Part shown: piece by piece, positions 54,615-64,000 of the stretch
Numbering within the stretch: the stretch's first letter is position 1
How the letters are laid out: every line of letters starts with the position of its first letter
Source: Brachionus manjavacas
Taxonomy: Eukaryota > Rotifera > Eurotatoria > Ploima > Brachionidae
Length of the DNA: 64,000 bases
Assembly: GCA_019054805.1 (NCBI GenBank)
Contig: JAHQIY010000009.1
Span: 3,162,001-3,226,000 of the forward strand
Reading direction: 5' to 3'
The notes under the pieces: model-generated
What the model was told of the DNA's origin: nothing
The model's input: the letters and a program-made list of their open reading frames with translations, nothing else
Databases searched by the model: none
Translations under genes and position numbers: made by a program

Positions 54615-54745
54615 AAAAAGGTTTAATTTTTTGTGTTTGAATAACAAAAATGTATCCAATATTGAAATTGAAAAAGTGCTTTGTTTGAAAATCTTTTCAG
54701 TTTCAATACTGAAAAAAAAATTTTCAAAAAAAGAATAAAATATTA
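54615..54745 (+). repeat. Dispersed repeat, copy 2
   Basis: Second copy of the repeat at 26655-26770, with the same opening segment GGTTTAATTTTTTGTGTTTG. Followed at about 54790-54835 by a hairpin around ATGTATTTTAAT/ATTAAAATACAT. Confidence 0.5.
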
Positions 54746-54965
54746 AAAAAAAAAGATTAAAAGATTAAAAAAAAATTAAAATGCATAATTTTTCATGTAT
54801 TTTAATCTTCCTTTAGAATTAAAATACATAAAAAACCAACAATAAAGTTAAATATATAAAATAGAATAAAATATGAATACAAAAAAAAAATGAATAATTC
54901 ACCAAGAATAAAGTTTTTATTCAATTGTTGAAAAACTGGGTCTAGTCTGTTAGATAGATAAAAAA

Positions 54966-57165
54966 ATGGAAGCTCAAACTCAAAATCAGACTAACTGAAA
55001 CCATTACACAGTAAATGACTTAAAATTTTTTTTATTTTGTTAAAGGGACTGTTTGCTTACCATCTCAAAATCCTTTACCTGAGTTTCTTTACAATATTTT
55101 GACCAGCTCATCTTTAGAATCTCAAAACTTTCGAAAATCAATCCGCTTATACAATAAGATTCTTTCGTTTAGATCTATTAACACCGATTATAATCAAGAT
55201 TTAATGCGAGCTTCATCAGATGTTTACACATATAGAATTAGAGGTGAAGTAAACCAATAAATTGGTAACTTCAAACCTGACGATTCCAACCAACCATCAT
55301 TTTCTCAAATTTATTTGTACGATACTTAGTTTTAATTAGAATATCGAGCAAATAAATTCAAATCGATACTAGATATTAATATTTTAAACAATTTACAAAA
55401 TATTCTTCAACAAAATCCATATGTAAACATTTGGCAACGGGTAAAAGGTAAAAGACTTAAAGAAGACCCTACACTTGACCTTAAAATTGTTTTAAAAATA
55501 ATTTTTCATCCAATAAACGAAACAATTTACCAATAACTCAAGAAATCGCTGTGCTAATTACAAATGACGAGAAAAAAACATAATCAACGATTAAGTTGTT
55601 AATGGTAAAGATGGAGCCATATGAAGATTTTTACGTGTAATTTTGGACATAGAAATTTTTCAATTTATTGTAATTGTATACAGAATGTTTAGAGATTTTC
55701 ATGTGTAGGAAAATAATTGGACTAAGGTTTTTTTTGAACATGCTTATATAGCCAATTAAATAAACTTTTTAAGGATAATCCTTGATAAGTAATGAATGTA
55801 AAAAGTTTAATTGATTAATTGATTGATATTTCTCATGTACAGGCGTGCTCATTTACCAATCAAAAATGACATTCCAAAAAAAATCAACATGAAATCTAAA
55901 AAAAATTCGGATAATGATGATGAAGATGTTGATCTAAACAATGAATCATAAGAGTTTAACAAGGAATACGTCACAGCTATGCATATCAACTACATGATAG
56001 ACCAAGTATGTTCGAATCTTTAATATTGATACAAGACCCTTAAATTTTTAAAATTTTTTTATCTTTAAAGATGCAAATTTGCATATTATTCAACAATAAA
56101 TTTTCCACTAATGCAACAATTTATTGTTGAATAATATGCTGGTAAAGTCGACTCAACTATTTAAAGTTCAATCAAAAAAATATACGATCTGAATTGTATC
56201 AGGGGATGATTGATTCATTAAATAAAGACGATATCCCAATCCAGAAAATATTGGAAAAAAAGTAATCCTTCCTTCTTCTTTTATCGGAGGTCCACCCCAC
56301 ATGAATCAACTTTATCAAGATTCAATGTCAGTGGTTCGAGCTTATGGTAAACCGGACCTTTTCATTACCATGACGTGTAATCCTAACTGGCCTGAAATCA
56401 AGAACGAACTTCTTAAATTCCAAACACCCAATGTCCGACCTGATTTATTAGTTCGTCTTTTTAGATCAAAACTTAAGATGCTTATAGACGATTTAACCAA
56501 AAACAATGTTCTCGGTCGTACTATTGGTCACATCTATGTTGTTGAATTTCAAAAAAGAGGCTTGCCTCACGCCCATATTTTGATAATTCTTCACCCTGAC
56601 GACAAAATTAGGACAGCTAAACAAGTCAATCAAACAGTATCGGCCACAGTATCTGAAAAAGAAAAATATCCCACCTTATATAGGATTCTAAAATCATGTA
56701 TGATGCATGGCCCATGTGGGGAAGCAAATCCAAATTCACCGTGAATGGTTGATGGTGTTTGTAGTAAAAATTTTCCAAAGGATTATACTGAGGAAACTAT
56801 TCTTTCAAACAACACATATCCAAATTACAAACGCAGTATTTCTAATTTGGAAAATAAATGGGTAGTTCTATACAAAGCTTATCTATAAACTAAGTATAAC
56901 TGTCTCAAAAACGTTGAAGTCTGTAACGCTGTAACTGCTGTTGTTAAGTACATATACAAATACGTTTACAAAGGAAAAAAATTCTTCTTTAAAATAAGAG
57001 TTTTACATAAAAGAAATCAGATAGTTTTGTATTCTTAATAAAATGATAGCTCATTGGCAGAAATCATTTATAATCTTGATGGTCAACCACAGAATCCTAA
57101 GCCAGTCGACGAAATCTTAAAATTCAAATACATGAGATATTTTAGCGCATGCGGAGCATGATGTA
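54966..57165 (+). mobile_element. Helitron, Rep-domain part, decayed
   Basis: Rolling-circle transposon. An N-terminal Helitron-like region lies at about 55040-55500 (LYNKILSFRSINTDYNQDLM, DVYTYRIRGEV, NPYVNIWQRVKG). The HUH Rep nuclease is open at 56301-56744 (LFITMTCNPNWPEI, then RGLPHAHILIIL with the two His). The tyrosine motif is AVVKYIYKYVYKGK at about 56930-56975. Near 57100-57160 comes DEILKFKYMRYFSACGA, a known Helitron segment. Stops and frameshifts occur throughout, and a hairpin insertion lies at 56081-56139. The helicase half reappears at 61560-62165 after nested LINEs, so this is one interrupted element. Helitron ends are not identified. Confidence 0.82.
56081..56139. repeat. 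Perfect 22-bp-arm hairpin inside the Helitron
   Basis: Arms 56081-56102 and 56118-56139 are exact reverse complements with a 15-base loop. It interrupts the Helitron reading frame and has no counterpart in the expected Rep protein. Confidence 0.9.
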
Positions 57166-57228
57166 ATTAATCCCCAAAAAGATCGATAAATAATTGATTA
57201 TAAACTTGAGTTTTTTAATAAGGAAAAT

Positions 57229-57558
57229 CAATTTAAATTTGACGAGCTTGTTAACGATTTTCAACTTCCATGTCAGTCACTTGTCAATGTCCTCTCAAAT
57301 GATCAGAATGAGACTGAAGCTTTTTTCCAAACAAAAAATCAAATCAAGAGATTTCCCGAATCTGATCCAAATGAAAAAGAGCTCACCGAAAATGAATCAA
57401 AGAAACCATTAGTTGTATTAGAAAATCAAAACGACAGTACCTTCGAGTCTGAATCAAACAGTTCAACAACTGAATGTTCAATTCAAGTAGATCAATCATC
57501 TAACGAAATTGGTCAGCAAACTGCCGGTCAAAACAGCATTGAAGAAAATTTAAAATGA
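57229..57558 (+). CDS. LINE ORF1, C-terminal 109 codons
   Basis: Acidic C-terminal part of the CCHC protein (SNDQNETEAFFQTKNQIKRF, FESESNSSTTECSIQVDQSS, QNSIEENLK) with the stop TGA at 57556-57558. The stop overlaps the ORF2 start as ATGA, as in the 38-kb copy. The zinc knuckles are lost through 5' truncation. Homologous to the minus frame at 63268-63537. Confidence 0.8.
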   Translation, partial: QFKFDELVNDFQLPCQSLVNVLSNDQNETEAFFQTKNQIKRFPESDPNEKELTENESKKPLVVLENQNDSTFESESNSSTTECSIQVDQSSNEIGQQTAGQNSIEENLK

Positions 57559-60216
57559 ACAAGAACCTAAATAAATCAACTTTAAGAACAAAACCTCTTA
57601 ATAAAACAAGGTTAGTAATTACACACTGGAATTGTCTTCATTTATCTAGTAGGGTTCATCTCTTAGACAATTTTTTAGCTCAAAAATATCCAGACATTGT
57701 TTTGCTCAATGAACTAAAGATAGATTTAAGTGAGGCAAAAATTTATCTTGATTTTCACAATTATCAATTCATAACAAAACCACGCAACAAGTATGGAGGA
57801 GGAGTAGCAATTTTAATTAAAGAAGGAATTGAATTTATACAAGATTTCTCTTATGAGGAATTCAATTCCGAACTCCTTTGTATAAAAATGAACTTAGGAA
57901 AGAATAATGAATTGTTTATATTCAGTCTTTATAATCCACCCAATATGCTTCTGAACTTTGAGTTTTTTAAAACTTTTAATAAAAAATGTAGAAACTACAT
58001 TTTAGGTGGTGATCTTAACGCCAGAACAAAGCAAATAGGCTGCGTAGGGGAAAATGAAAACGGCATAATGTTGGAAAGAATAATCAGTGAGTTAGACTTC
58101 TCAGTAATTAATGATAAGCGTCCTACTTTCAATATTTTTAATAGGAATTACTTTGAAATTCTTGATCTTTTCTTAGTTTCATCTTCATTAATTGACAAAA
58201 TTACCGACTTTTGTGTCCTAAATAGTCAAGACATGACTAGTGACCAATTCCCAATCGAAGCATCGATTTCTATGGGCTATCAATTAGAAAATAAATCAGC
58301 AGCTAAAAAGTTTTACTATAAGAAAGCAAACTGGCAATTATTCAGCGAGATTTTAAATTCTCAAATAGTAAATATCACTGAAAGTTCCCTCACAATAGAT
58401 CAACTAAATGATAAAATTACAGAAAAAATTATTTCTACTTCACATAAAAGCATTCCTTATCATTCGCAGAAAATCTACAAAACCAGTCTTCCCCGAACAT
58501 TGTTATTCTGATAAAAGAACGCAGGAAAGTAAGAAAAAACTTTCAAAAAACTCGCTGTCAAAATCTCAAGAAAAAATTTAATCAACTTACATTCGAGTTA
58601 AAGGCCTCTTTAAAAAAATTCTGGAATCAAAATTGGTTTGATTTTATTGAGAAAATGGGAAAAAACCCACTGACAAGTAGACCATTCTGGAAAAAAATAA
58701 ATAAATTTAGATCAAAAAAAGGATCAAATTTAATCCCAAAATTGTTTTTAAATGACAAGGAATTCAAAACTATAAAAAAAGTTAGTGGTTAGAAAAGGGA
58801 AAATGCTTTGGAGAACTCCTATCTTCAATATTTAGTCCTAATTCTGATTTAATAGATCGTGATAAAGATTTCGAAACACTTAATTCTAACTCTGAATTCT
58901 TTAGAAATTATGATCAGTTTAATTTTAATGATCTAATTTGCTTAAATGAATTAATTATGGCTCTAAAAAGATTGAAAATGATGCGGCATCAGGACCTGAC
59001 CAAATTCATAATCTAATAAAAAACTTACCTAGAAATTCATTTATAGAAATTATAGAACTTTTTAATTTATCTCTTCGAGAAGGTAGAGTCCCTAAAGCAT
59101 GGAAAACATCGAACATTACTATGATTAAAAAAAAAGCCTCTTCTTTACAAGATCCTTTAAATTATAGACCAATAAGTATAACGAGTTGTTTAGGAAAGCT
59201 CCTGGAACGCATAGTATTTTCAAGATTATACAATTATTTGGAACAAAATTCACTCCTTATCCAGGAGCAATCTGGATTTAGGAAACACCGGCGAACATCA
59301 GATAATCTTTTCTTTTTAATTCAAAAAATTGTGGAATCATTTAATAGAAAAAAAAGAGTTTGTGGCTTTTTTTTGATATTTCTAAAGCCTTTAATAGGGT
59401 TTGGCATGAAGGTCTACTTTTTAAATTGATTAAAATGAATCCACCTCATTACTTGACTAACTGGATTAGATCCTTTTTAGACACTAGGACATTTAAGGTA
59501 AATGTGAATGACCATCTGAGCGACGAATATCAAATAACTGCAGGTGTTCCTCAAGGCTCAGTAATTAGTCCTCTTTTATTTAGTATATATATTAATGGCA
59601 TCCCAAAAAGAAACAAAACAAATAATGAATACTCTCTGCTTTTCGCAGATGATCTAGTTACATTCTTCATTTATAACAAGAAAGGGAACCTAGAAAATAA
59701 GATTAATAAAAATACACCAACGAACTGGAACAATGGCTTATTAAATGGAAAATGAAGATATCAGTTGAAAAGTCGTGTTCAGTAGTCTTTTCAAGGTACA
59801 AAAAAGAGGGTGATAATCTAAACTTAAAAATCTATGGAAACAGAATAGTGAGCCAAAAAGAAATCAAGTTTCTTGGTATTAAATTTGATTCTAAGATAAA
59901 CTTTAATATTCTAGGAGACGAAATTAAAGAACGCTGCAACAAAAGGCTAAATATTATTAAGATATTGTCAAACAAAAAATGGGTTTTCAATCAAAACACA
60001 CTAGGAAATTTATATAAATCTTTAGTCGGATCGATTTTAGACTATTCTTTTCCTTGCTTGAATTCATTTTCAGAAAATAATATCAAAAAACTACAAGCAA
60101 TTCAGAATACAGCAGTCAGAGCTATCCTCAAGTTAAAATATGATACTCCTTCCAACATTTTGCATCATGAGGCTTTTAATAAACTTAAATTACTAACAGT
60201 CTCAAATCGGCTTTGA
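57555..60216 (+). CDS. LINE ORF2 (APE endonuclease and reverse transcriptase), broken
   Basis: Open from ATG 57555 to 58511: endonuclease with LLNELKIDLSEAK, KYGGGVAILIKEGI, ILGGDLNARTKQIG and TSDQFPIEASIS, where the catalytic His of SDH has become Gln. The frame then shifts several times (58512-59120), resuming at 59121-59429 (NYRPISITSCLGKLLERI), 59360-59755 (DISKAFNRVWHEGLLFKL, GVPQGSVISPLLFSIYING, LLFADDLVTFFIYNKKGNLE) and 59752-60216 (LYKSLVGSILDYSFPCLNSF). A stop interrupts SNRL at 60214. The copy cannot encode a working protein, but every domain is present in order. Confidence 0.85.
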
Positions 60217-60604
60217 GAGCTGAGTGAGAGATATGTTGGGACAGGACTGAGTCATTCTATTCGATTGGTTGAAAGACTGGTGAAAGAATATAAAGAAGGT
60301 TTCGAATCAAGATATATTGAATACCCAACTCCATTGTGTATTTGCTACCTTACTATTTCTTCTTTTTTTCCTGAAACTTGAACTTTTTAAACATGTGCCA
60401 CATGAAACAATCTTTTCCAATTTATGTCTTTTCAACTTTAATTTTTTTTAAATTATTTACTCTATTTTAATTTTTTTTTTTATCTAATTTTATTAACTTT
60501 AATTTTATTTTTATTTTGTTTTATTATTTTATTTTTAATTTATTCTGAAGGAGCTTTAGCTCGGTACAGAAAACTAATAAATAAATAAATAAAATAAATA
60601 AATA

Positions 60605-61500
60605 ACACTAAAGAGATTATATCAGCGATAAATATGTTAAAAGAGGAAACAGCTTCGGGACTAGACCAAATTCATGACCTTATGTTAAAAAATTTACCGC
60701 AAAATATTCTAAAAGACATTATGTATTTTTTTAGTTTAAGTCTAAGAGAAGGTAAAATACTCAATGCATGGAAATCTGCTAACATTACAATGATACCTAA
60801 TAAGTCAATTTTAACACAAGACCCAGCTTACTCATTACTAATTCAGGAGCAATCAGGTTTTAGAAAAAATCGACGAACCGCTGATAATCTCTTCTTCCTT
60901 ATTCAAAAAACTGGAGAATCATTTTAATTGAAAGAAGAAAGTTTGTTTCCTATTTTTTGATAACTCCAAACCATTCGATAGGTTTTGGCATGATGGTGAT
61001 ATTTATAAACTAATAAAAATGAACCATCACTTTTACCTAATACATTGGATTAATTCATTTTTTAACTCAAGATCATTAAAAGTAAATGTAAATGATCACA
61101 TAAGTGATGAATACAATATTACTGCAGGTTTTCCTCAAGGCACAGAAATTCGTCCATTACTTTTTAGTATTTTTATCAATGATATTCCTAAAAGAAATAG
61201 AACAAATAGTGAATACTCTTTTCTTTTTGCAGATGACTTGGTTACATTTTATATTTTTTAAAAAAAAGGTAATCTAGAAAATAAGATTAACAAATACTTT
61301 GAGGAACTAAAAAAATGGCTCTTCAAGTGGAAAATGAAAATATCTGTTGAAAGGTTTTGCTTCATTGTCTTCACTAAATATAATATGTAAAATGTTGACT
61401 TAAAATTAAAAATATATGAAAACAAAATCGAGAGTCAAAATGAAATCAAGTTTTCAGGTAAATTTGATTCAAAATTAACCTTTACCCCAATGGTTGATTA
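60605..61500 (+). mobile_element. LINE, dominant family, older internal RT fragment
   Basis: Reverse transcriptase pieces of the same family but more diverged. They are ETASGLDQIHDLMLKNLPQN, a deletion after TQDPA, QEQSGFRKNRRTADNLFFLI, a shifted palm, FPQGTEIRPLLFSIFINDIP, FLFADDLVTFYIF then KKGNLENKINKYFEELKKWL, and KWKMKISVER. Both 5'- and 3'-truncated, with several stops. It abuts the tail of the previous copy. Confidence 0.8.
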
Positions 61501-61559
61501 AATTAAAGACCTAATCAAATTTTCACAAATAAAACACCTCAATTCATAAAAACAAATCT

Positions 61560-62165
61560 AAACAAAGAAAAGGAGTTAAAATAAGTGATTCAACTGATGA
61601 TGAAACTGATCTCAAATAAAGATTGAATTAGCTGTTGCCTCATCTAGAATTGCAGCGTTATTGCTCCCTGGTGGAAGGACTGAACATTCTCGCTTCAAGA
61701 TTCCACTAAATTCAAATTTTACTTGTACATGTGACACAACAGTTCGATCACACTTCGCTGAACTTATTTAATGTGCAAGTCTAAATATATGGGATGAAGA
61801 TCCAATGATGCACAGACACGCGTTTGAAGCATTAGATCGCACTCTGAAAGTTAAAGATCCCCAATTTGAAAATGTCCCATTTGGAAATAAAATATTGTTG
61901 CTAGGCGATGATTTCAGACAAATATTACCTGTAGTCAAAAAAGTCAATAGAGCTCAAATTTTGAATGCAACTATTAAAAACTCCGATTTTTGGAAGAACA
62001 CAAAAAAACTCAAACTAAAAAAAACATGAGAGTTCTCAGAAAAACAGGATCTGAAAGCGAGAAAGCAAAATAATATTCTGAATTTTTAGTGAGAATTGGC
62101 GAAGCAAAGAACCCACATTTAGCAATTAAAATGGAATCAATAATTTAATTAAGCTGCCAGAAAAC
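61560..62165 (+). mobile_element. Helitron, PIF1-type helicase part, decayed
   Basis: Encodes VASSRIAALLLPGGRTEHSR then FKIPLNSNFTCTC. A Walker-B-like NIWDEDPMMHRHAFEALDRT follows (Glu of DEA replaced by Asp), then FGNKILLLGDDFRQILPVVK and NATIKNSDFWKN. These are the central motifs of the PIF1-like helicase fused behind Rep in Helitrons. The N-terminal Walker A and the C-terminal motifs are absent, and a frameshift precedes DEDPMM. It is the continuation of the Helitron at 54966-57165. Confidence 0.8.
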
Positions 62166-62234
62166 TTAATATCGCACTTAGATAATAATTAGCAACAGGT
62201 ATAATTTACACAATGAAGACTCAAAGTTTTATAT

Positions 62235-64000
62235 CACATACCTTTTTTTTCATTGGTCCTGATCTAGAAGAAAAAATCAGAGCGTTTTGATTCCAAATAT
62301 TTTTTAAACTGCTTCTTAACTCTATAGTCATTTGGTTGAATATTTTTTTAGTATTTTTACAACGAGTTTTTTTAAATATTCTTCTTTTTTCCTGCGTTCC
62401 TTAATTAAAATTACAATGATCGGTGGGAGAATTTTTTTGAAAATTCTATTTTTTTGGTATCGAATGCTTTTATGAGCTGCAGAAATTAATTTTTTGGTAA
62501 TTTCTTCATTTTGTTCGTCGATTGATTCTGAATTTAATCCTTAGTTTTGACCATTTAGAATCTCACGGAAAAAAAAAATTTGCATTTTTATAGTAAAGCT
62601 TCTTTGGTTGTTTCTTTGGTCAACAAAGAAGATGACACTAAAAATAAATTAAGATTTTCGAAATATTCTCTTTTGAATATGTAAAAGGTTGGATACTTAT
62701 TATTGATTACTGTAAAATTAAGCTCGTTAATAATGCTTTCTAAAATGATTCCATTTTCGTTTTCTCCAATGCATCCTATTTTTTTTGTTTTAACGTTTAG
62801 TCACCCCCGAGAACATAATTTTTACAATTCTTATTTATCTTTTCGAATATACTAAAATTTAGAAGTTTATTAGGTGGATTATATAAGCTGAAAATGTATA
62901 ATTGATCTTTTTCTGGATTTATTTTGTTACAAAGTAATTCAGAAGAAAATTCATCATTCGAAAAGTATTGGACGAACTATAATTACTCTTTACTAAAATT
63001 GATACTCCTCCACCATGCTTATTGCGTGGTTTAAATTTTAAAATCTAAGAAAATGTTTGATTTTTTTTCATTAAGTAAAACAATATGTGGGGAAAGTTGA
63101 GTCAAAAAATTTCTAATAGAATCTTGCTGGGGAGATGAGAACAATTCCAATGTTTTGTTACCAACCTTGTTTTATTTAGAGGTTTTGCTCTTAAAATAGA
63201 TTTTTTTTATTCTTGTTAATTCAAAATTATCTTCTAAGCTATCTTGACTTGAAGTTTGCTGAACAACTCAGTTGAATGTTTGATCCACGCGGCTTGAACA
63301 TTCATTTATTGAACTGTTTGATTCAGACTCGAAGGTAATGTCGTTTTCATTTTCTAAGGCAACCAATGGTTTCTTTGATTCTTTTTCGGTGAGTGCTTTT
63401 TCATTTACATAAGATTCGGGAAATCTCATCATTTGATTTTTGGTTTTGAAAAAAGTTTCAGTCTCATTTTTATCATTTGAGCGTATATTGACAGGTGACT
63501 GACATAGAAGTAGAAAATCGTTTAAACGACTTACCAAAGCTACTTCTAAAACTGGAGTTTTAAGGTATTTTCGGCTAATTTGGGATATTACGTCATTGAA
63601 ATTTGTTGGCTGATATCCAGGTGTTTTGGCATCACATTTTCATCATTATCTTTTTGGTCAGCTTCAATTTTTGATTGCGTTTCTAATTGGTCGATGAAAT
63701 GTTCATTGTTCTCAATCTTTATCCTCTCAAGCGACTTAAGCTTTTCGGCAATGGAGCATTTTTGTGCCAAGTGTTCTTTCTTATGACACTTTTCACAAAG
63801 AGTTTCTTTGACAGAGCATTTCGCTATGTTGTGTCCTTCATCATCACAAAAATAGCATTTCTGCTTTTGTCCAACAATTGACACAACATACTTTAAAACA
63901 TACATTATTTTGGGGCTTGACAAGCTTCCAATAATGTTCTCAACTTCTTTTGGAAATGATATTCGCACTCTTCCTACACCATTTTCCTCTCGGGTCTATC
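62235..64000 (-). mobile_element. LINE, dominant family, 3'-truncated copy running off the right edge
   Basis: Minus strand. ORF1 enters at 64000 (REENGVGRVRISFPKEVENI) and keeps both zinc knuckles (CYFCDDEGHNIAKC and CEKCHKKEHLAQKC) at about 63770-63870. It is broken near 63588 and resumes at 63537-63268. The degraded endonuclease part of ORF2 (KPLNKTRLVTKHWNC near 63185, GCIGENENGIILESIINELN near 62750) decays to about 62235, next to the Helitron helicase. The four-base ORF1/ORF2 overlap is not preserved here. Confidence 0.8.

Larger units (their letters stand above)
57190..60600 (+). mobile_element. LINE, dominant family, nearly complete but 5'-truncated copy
   Basis: Begins inside ORF1 (FKFDELVNDFQLPCQ near 57235) and runs to the family tail (TTCTGAAGGAGCTTTAGCTC, GGTACAGAAAA, then (AAAT)n) at about 60595. 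It is inserted between the Rep and helicase halves of the Helitron. It is the best reference copy in the window for the 3' half of the family. Confidence 0.9.

Noticed and set aside
1-64000. CRISPR arrays, operons, bacterial-type ribosome binding sites
   Set aside because: The window is eukaryotic with spliced genes; no regularly spaced repeat-spacer array exists.

Overview
The window is AT-rich eukaryotic DNA. Its genes have GT-AG introns, mostly about 50-70 bp long, and its products are metazoan: a fibrocystin-L-like receptor, an ENPP4/5-type ectoenzyme, a papain-family cathepsin, a lipocalin, an ATF7IP-like FN3 protein, a probable mitochondrial ribosomal protein mL53 and a membrane-anchored serine-protease homologue. 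Small introns, strong A+T bias and the mix of LINEs, Tc1, Helitron, piggyBac, MULE-like and Ty3/gypsy-like elements suggest a small invertebrate. A monogonont rotifer such as Brachionus is my best guess, by inference only; no species-diagnostic marker was found.

Layout. 1-5321 (-): N-terminal part of a fibrocystin-L-like gene that runs off the left edge. 5.3-12.4 kb: LINE fragments, a perfect 346-bp hairpin, a small two-exon lipocalin-like gene (-) and a MITE-like repeat. 12.68-17.06 kb: an apparently complete Tc1-like transposon with roughly 180-200 bp terminal inverted repeats. It carries an intact six-exon DD34E transposase (+) and, tail to tail, a second gene (-) with a chromo-barrel/Tudor-like start and a BEN-like C-terminus. 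It sits in a decayed gene (C2HC zinc fingers, coiled coil, RING-like end) that continues to 21.8 kb and also hosts a broken Ty3/gypsy-like LTR element (18.07-20.77 kb). 22-27 kb: decayed DNA transposons. 27.8-30.6 kb: a head-to-head pair, ATF7IP-like (-) and probable mL53 (+), about 94 bp between start codons. 32.1-36.3 kb: a four-exon serine-protease homologue with a LINE in its long intron. 37.2-44.6 kb: one LINE copy whose two halves are now in opposite orientation, apparently split by a ~4-kb inversion with palindromes at both junctions; the inverted block also holds MULE-like and piggyBac remnants. 45.8-47.3 kb (-): ENPP gene. 50.9-51.9 kb (+): intronless cathepsin. 52-64 kb: LINE fragments and a Helitron split into Rep and helicase parts by nested LINEs.

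The host genes do not form one pathway. The most interesting unit is the two-gene Tc1 element. Next are the inversion-split LINE and the recurring perfect palindromes.
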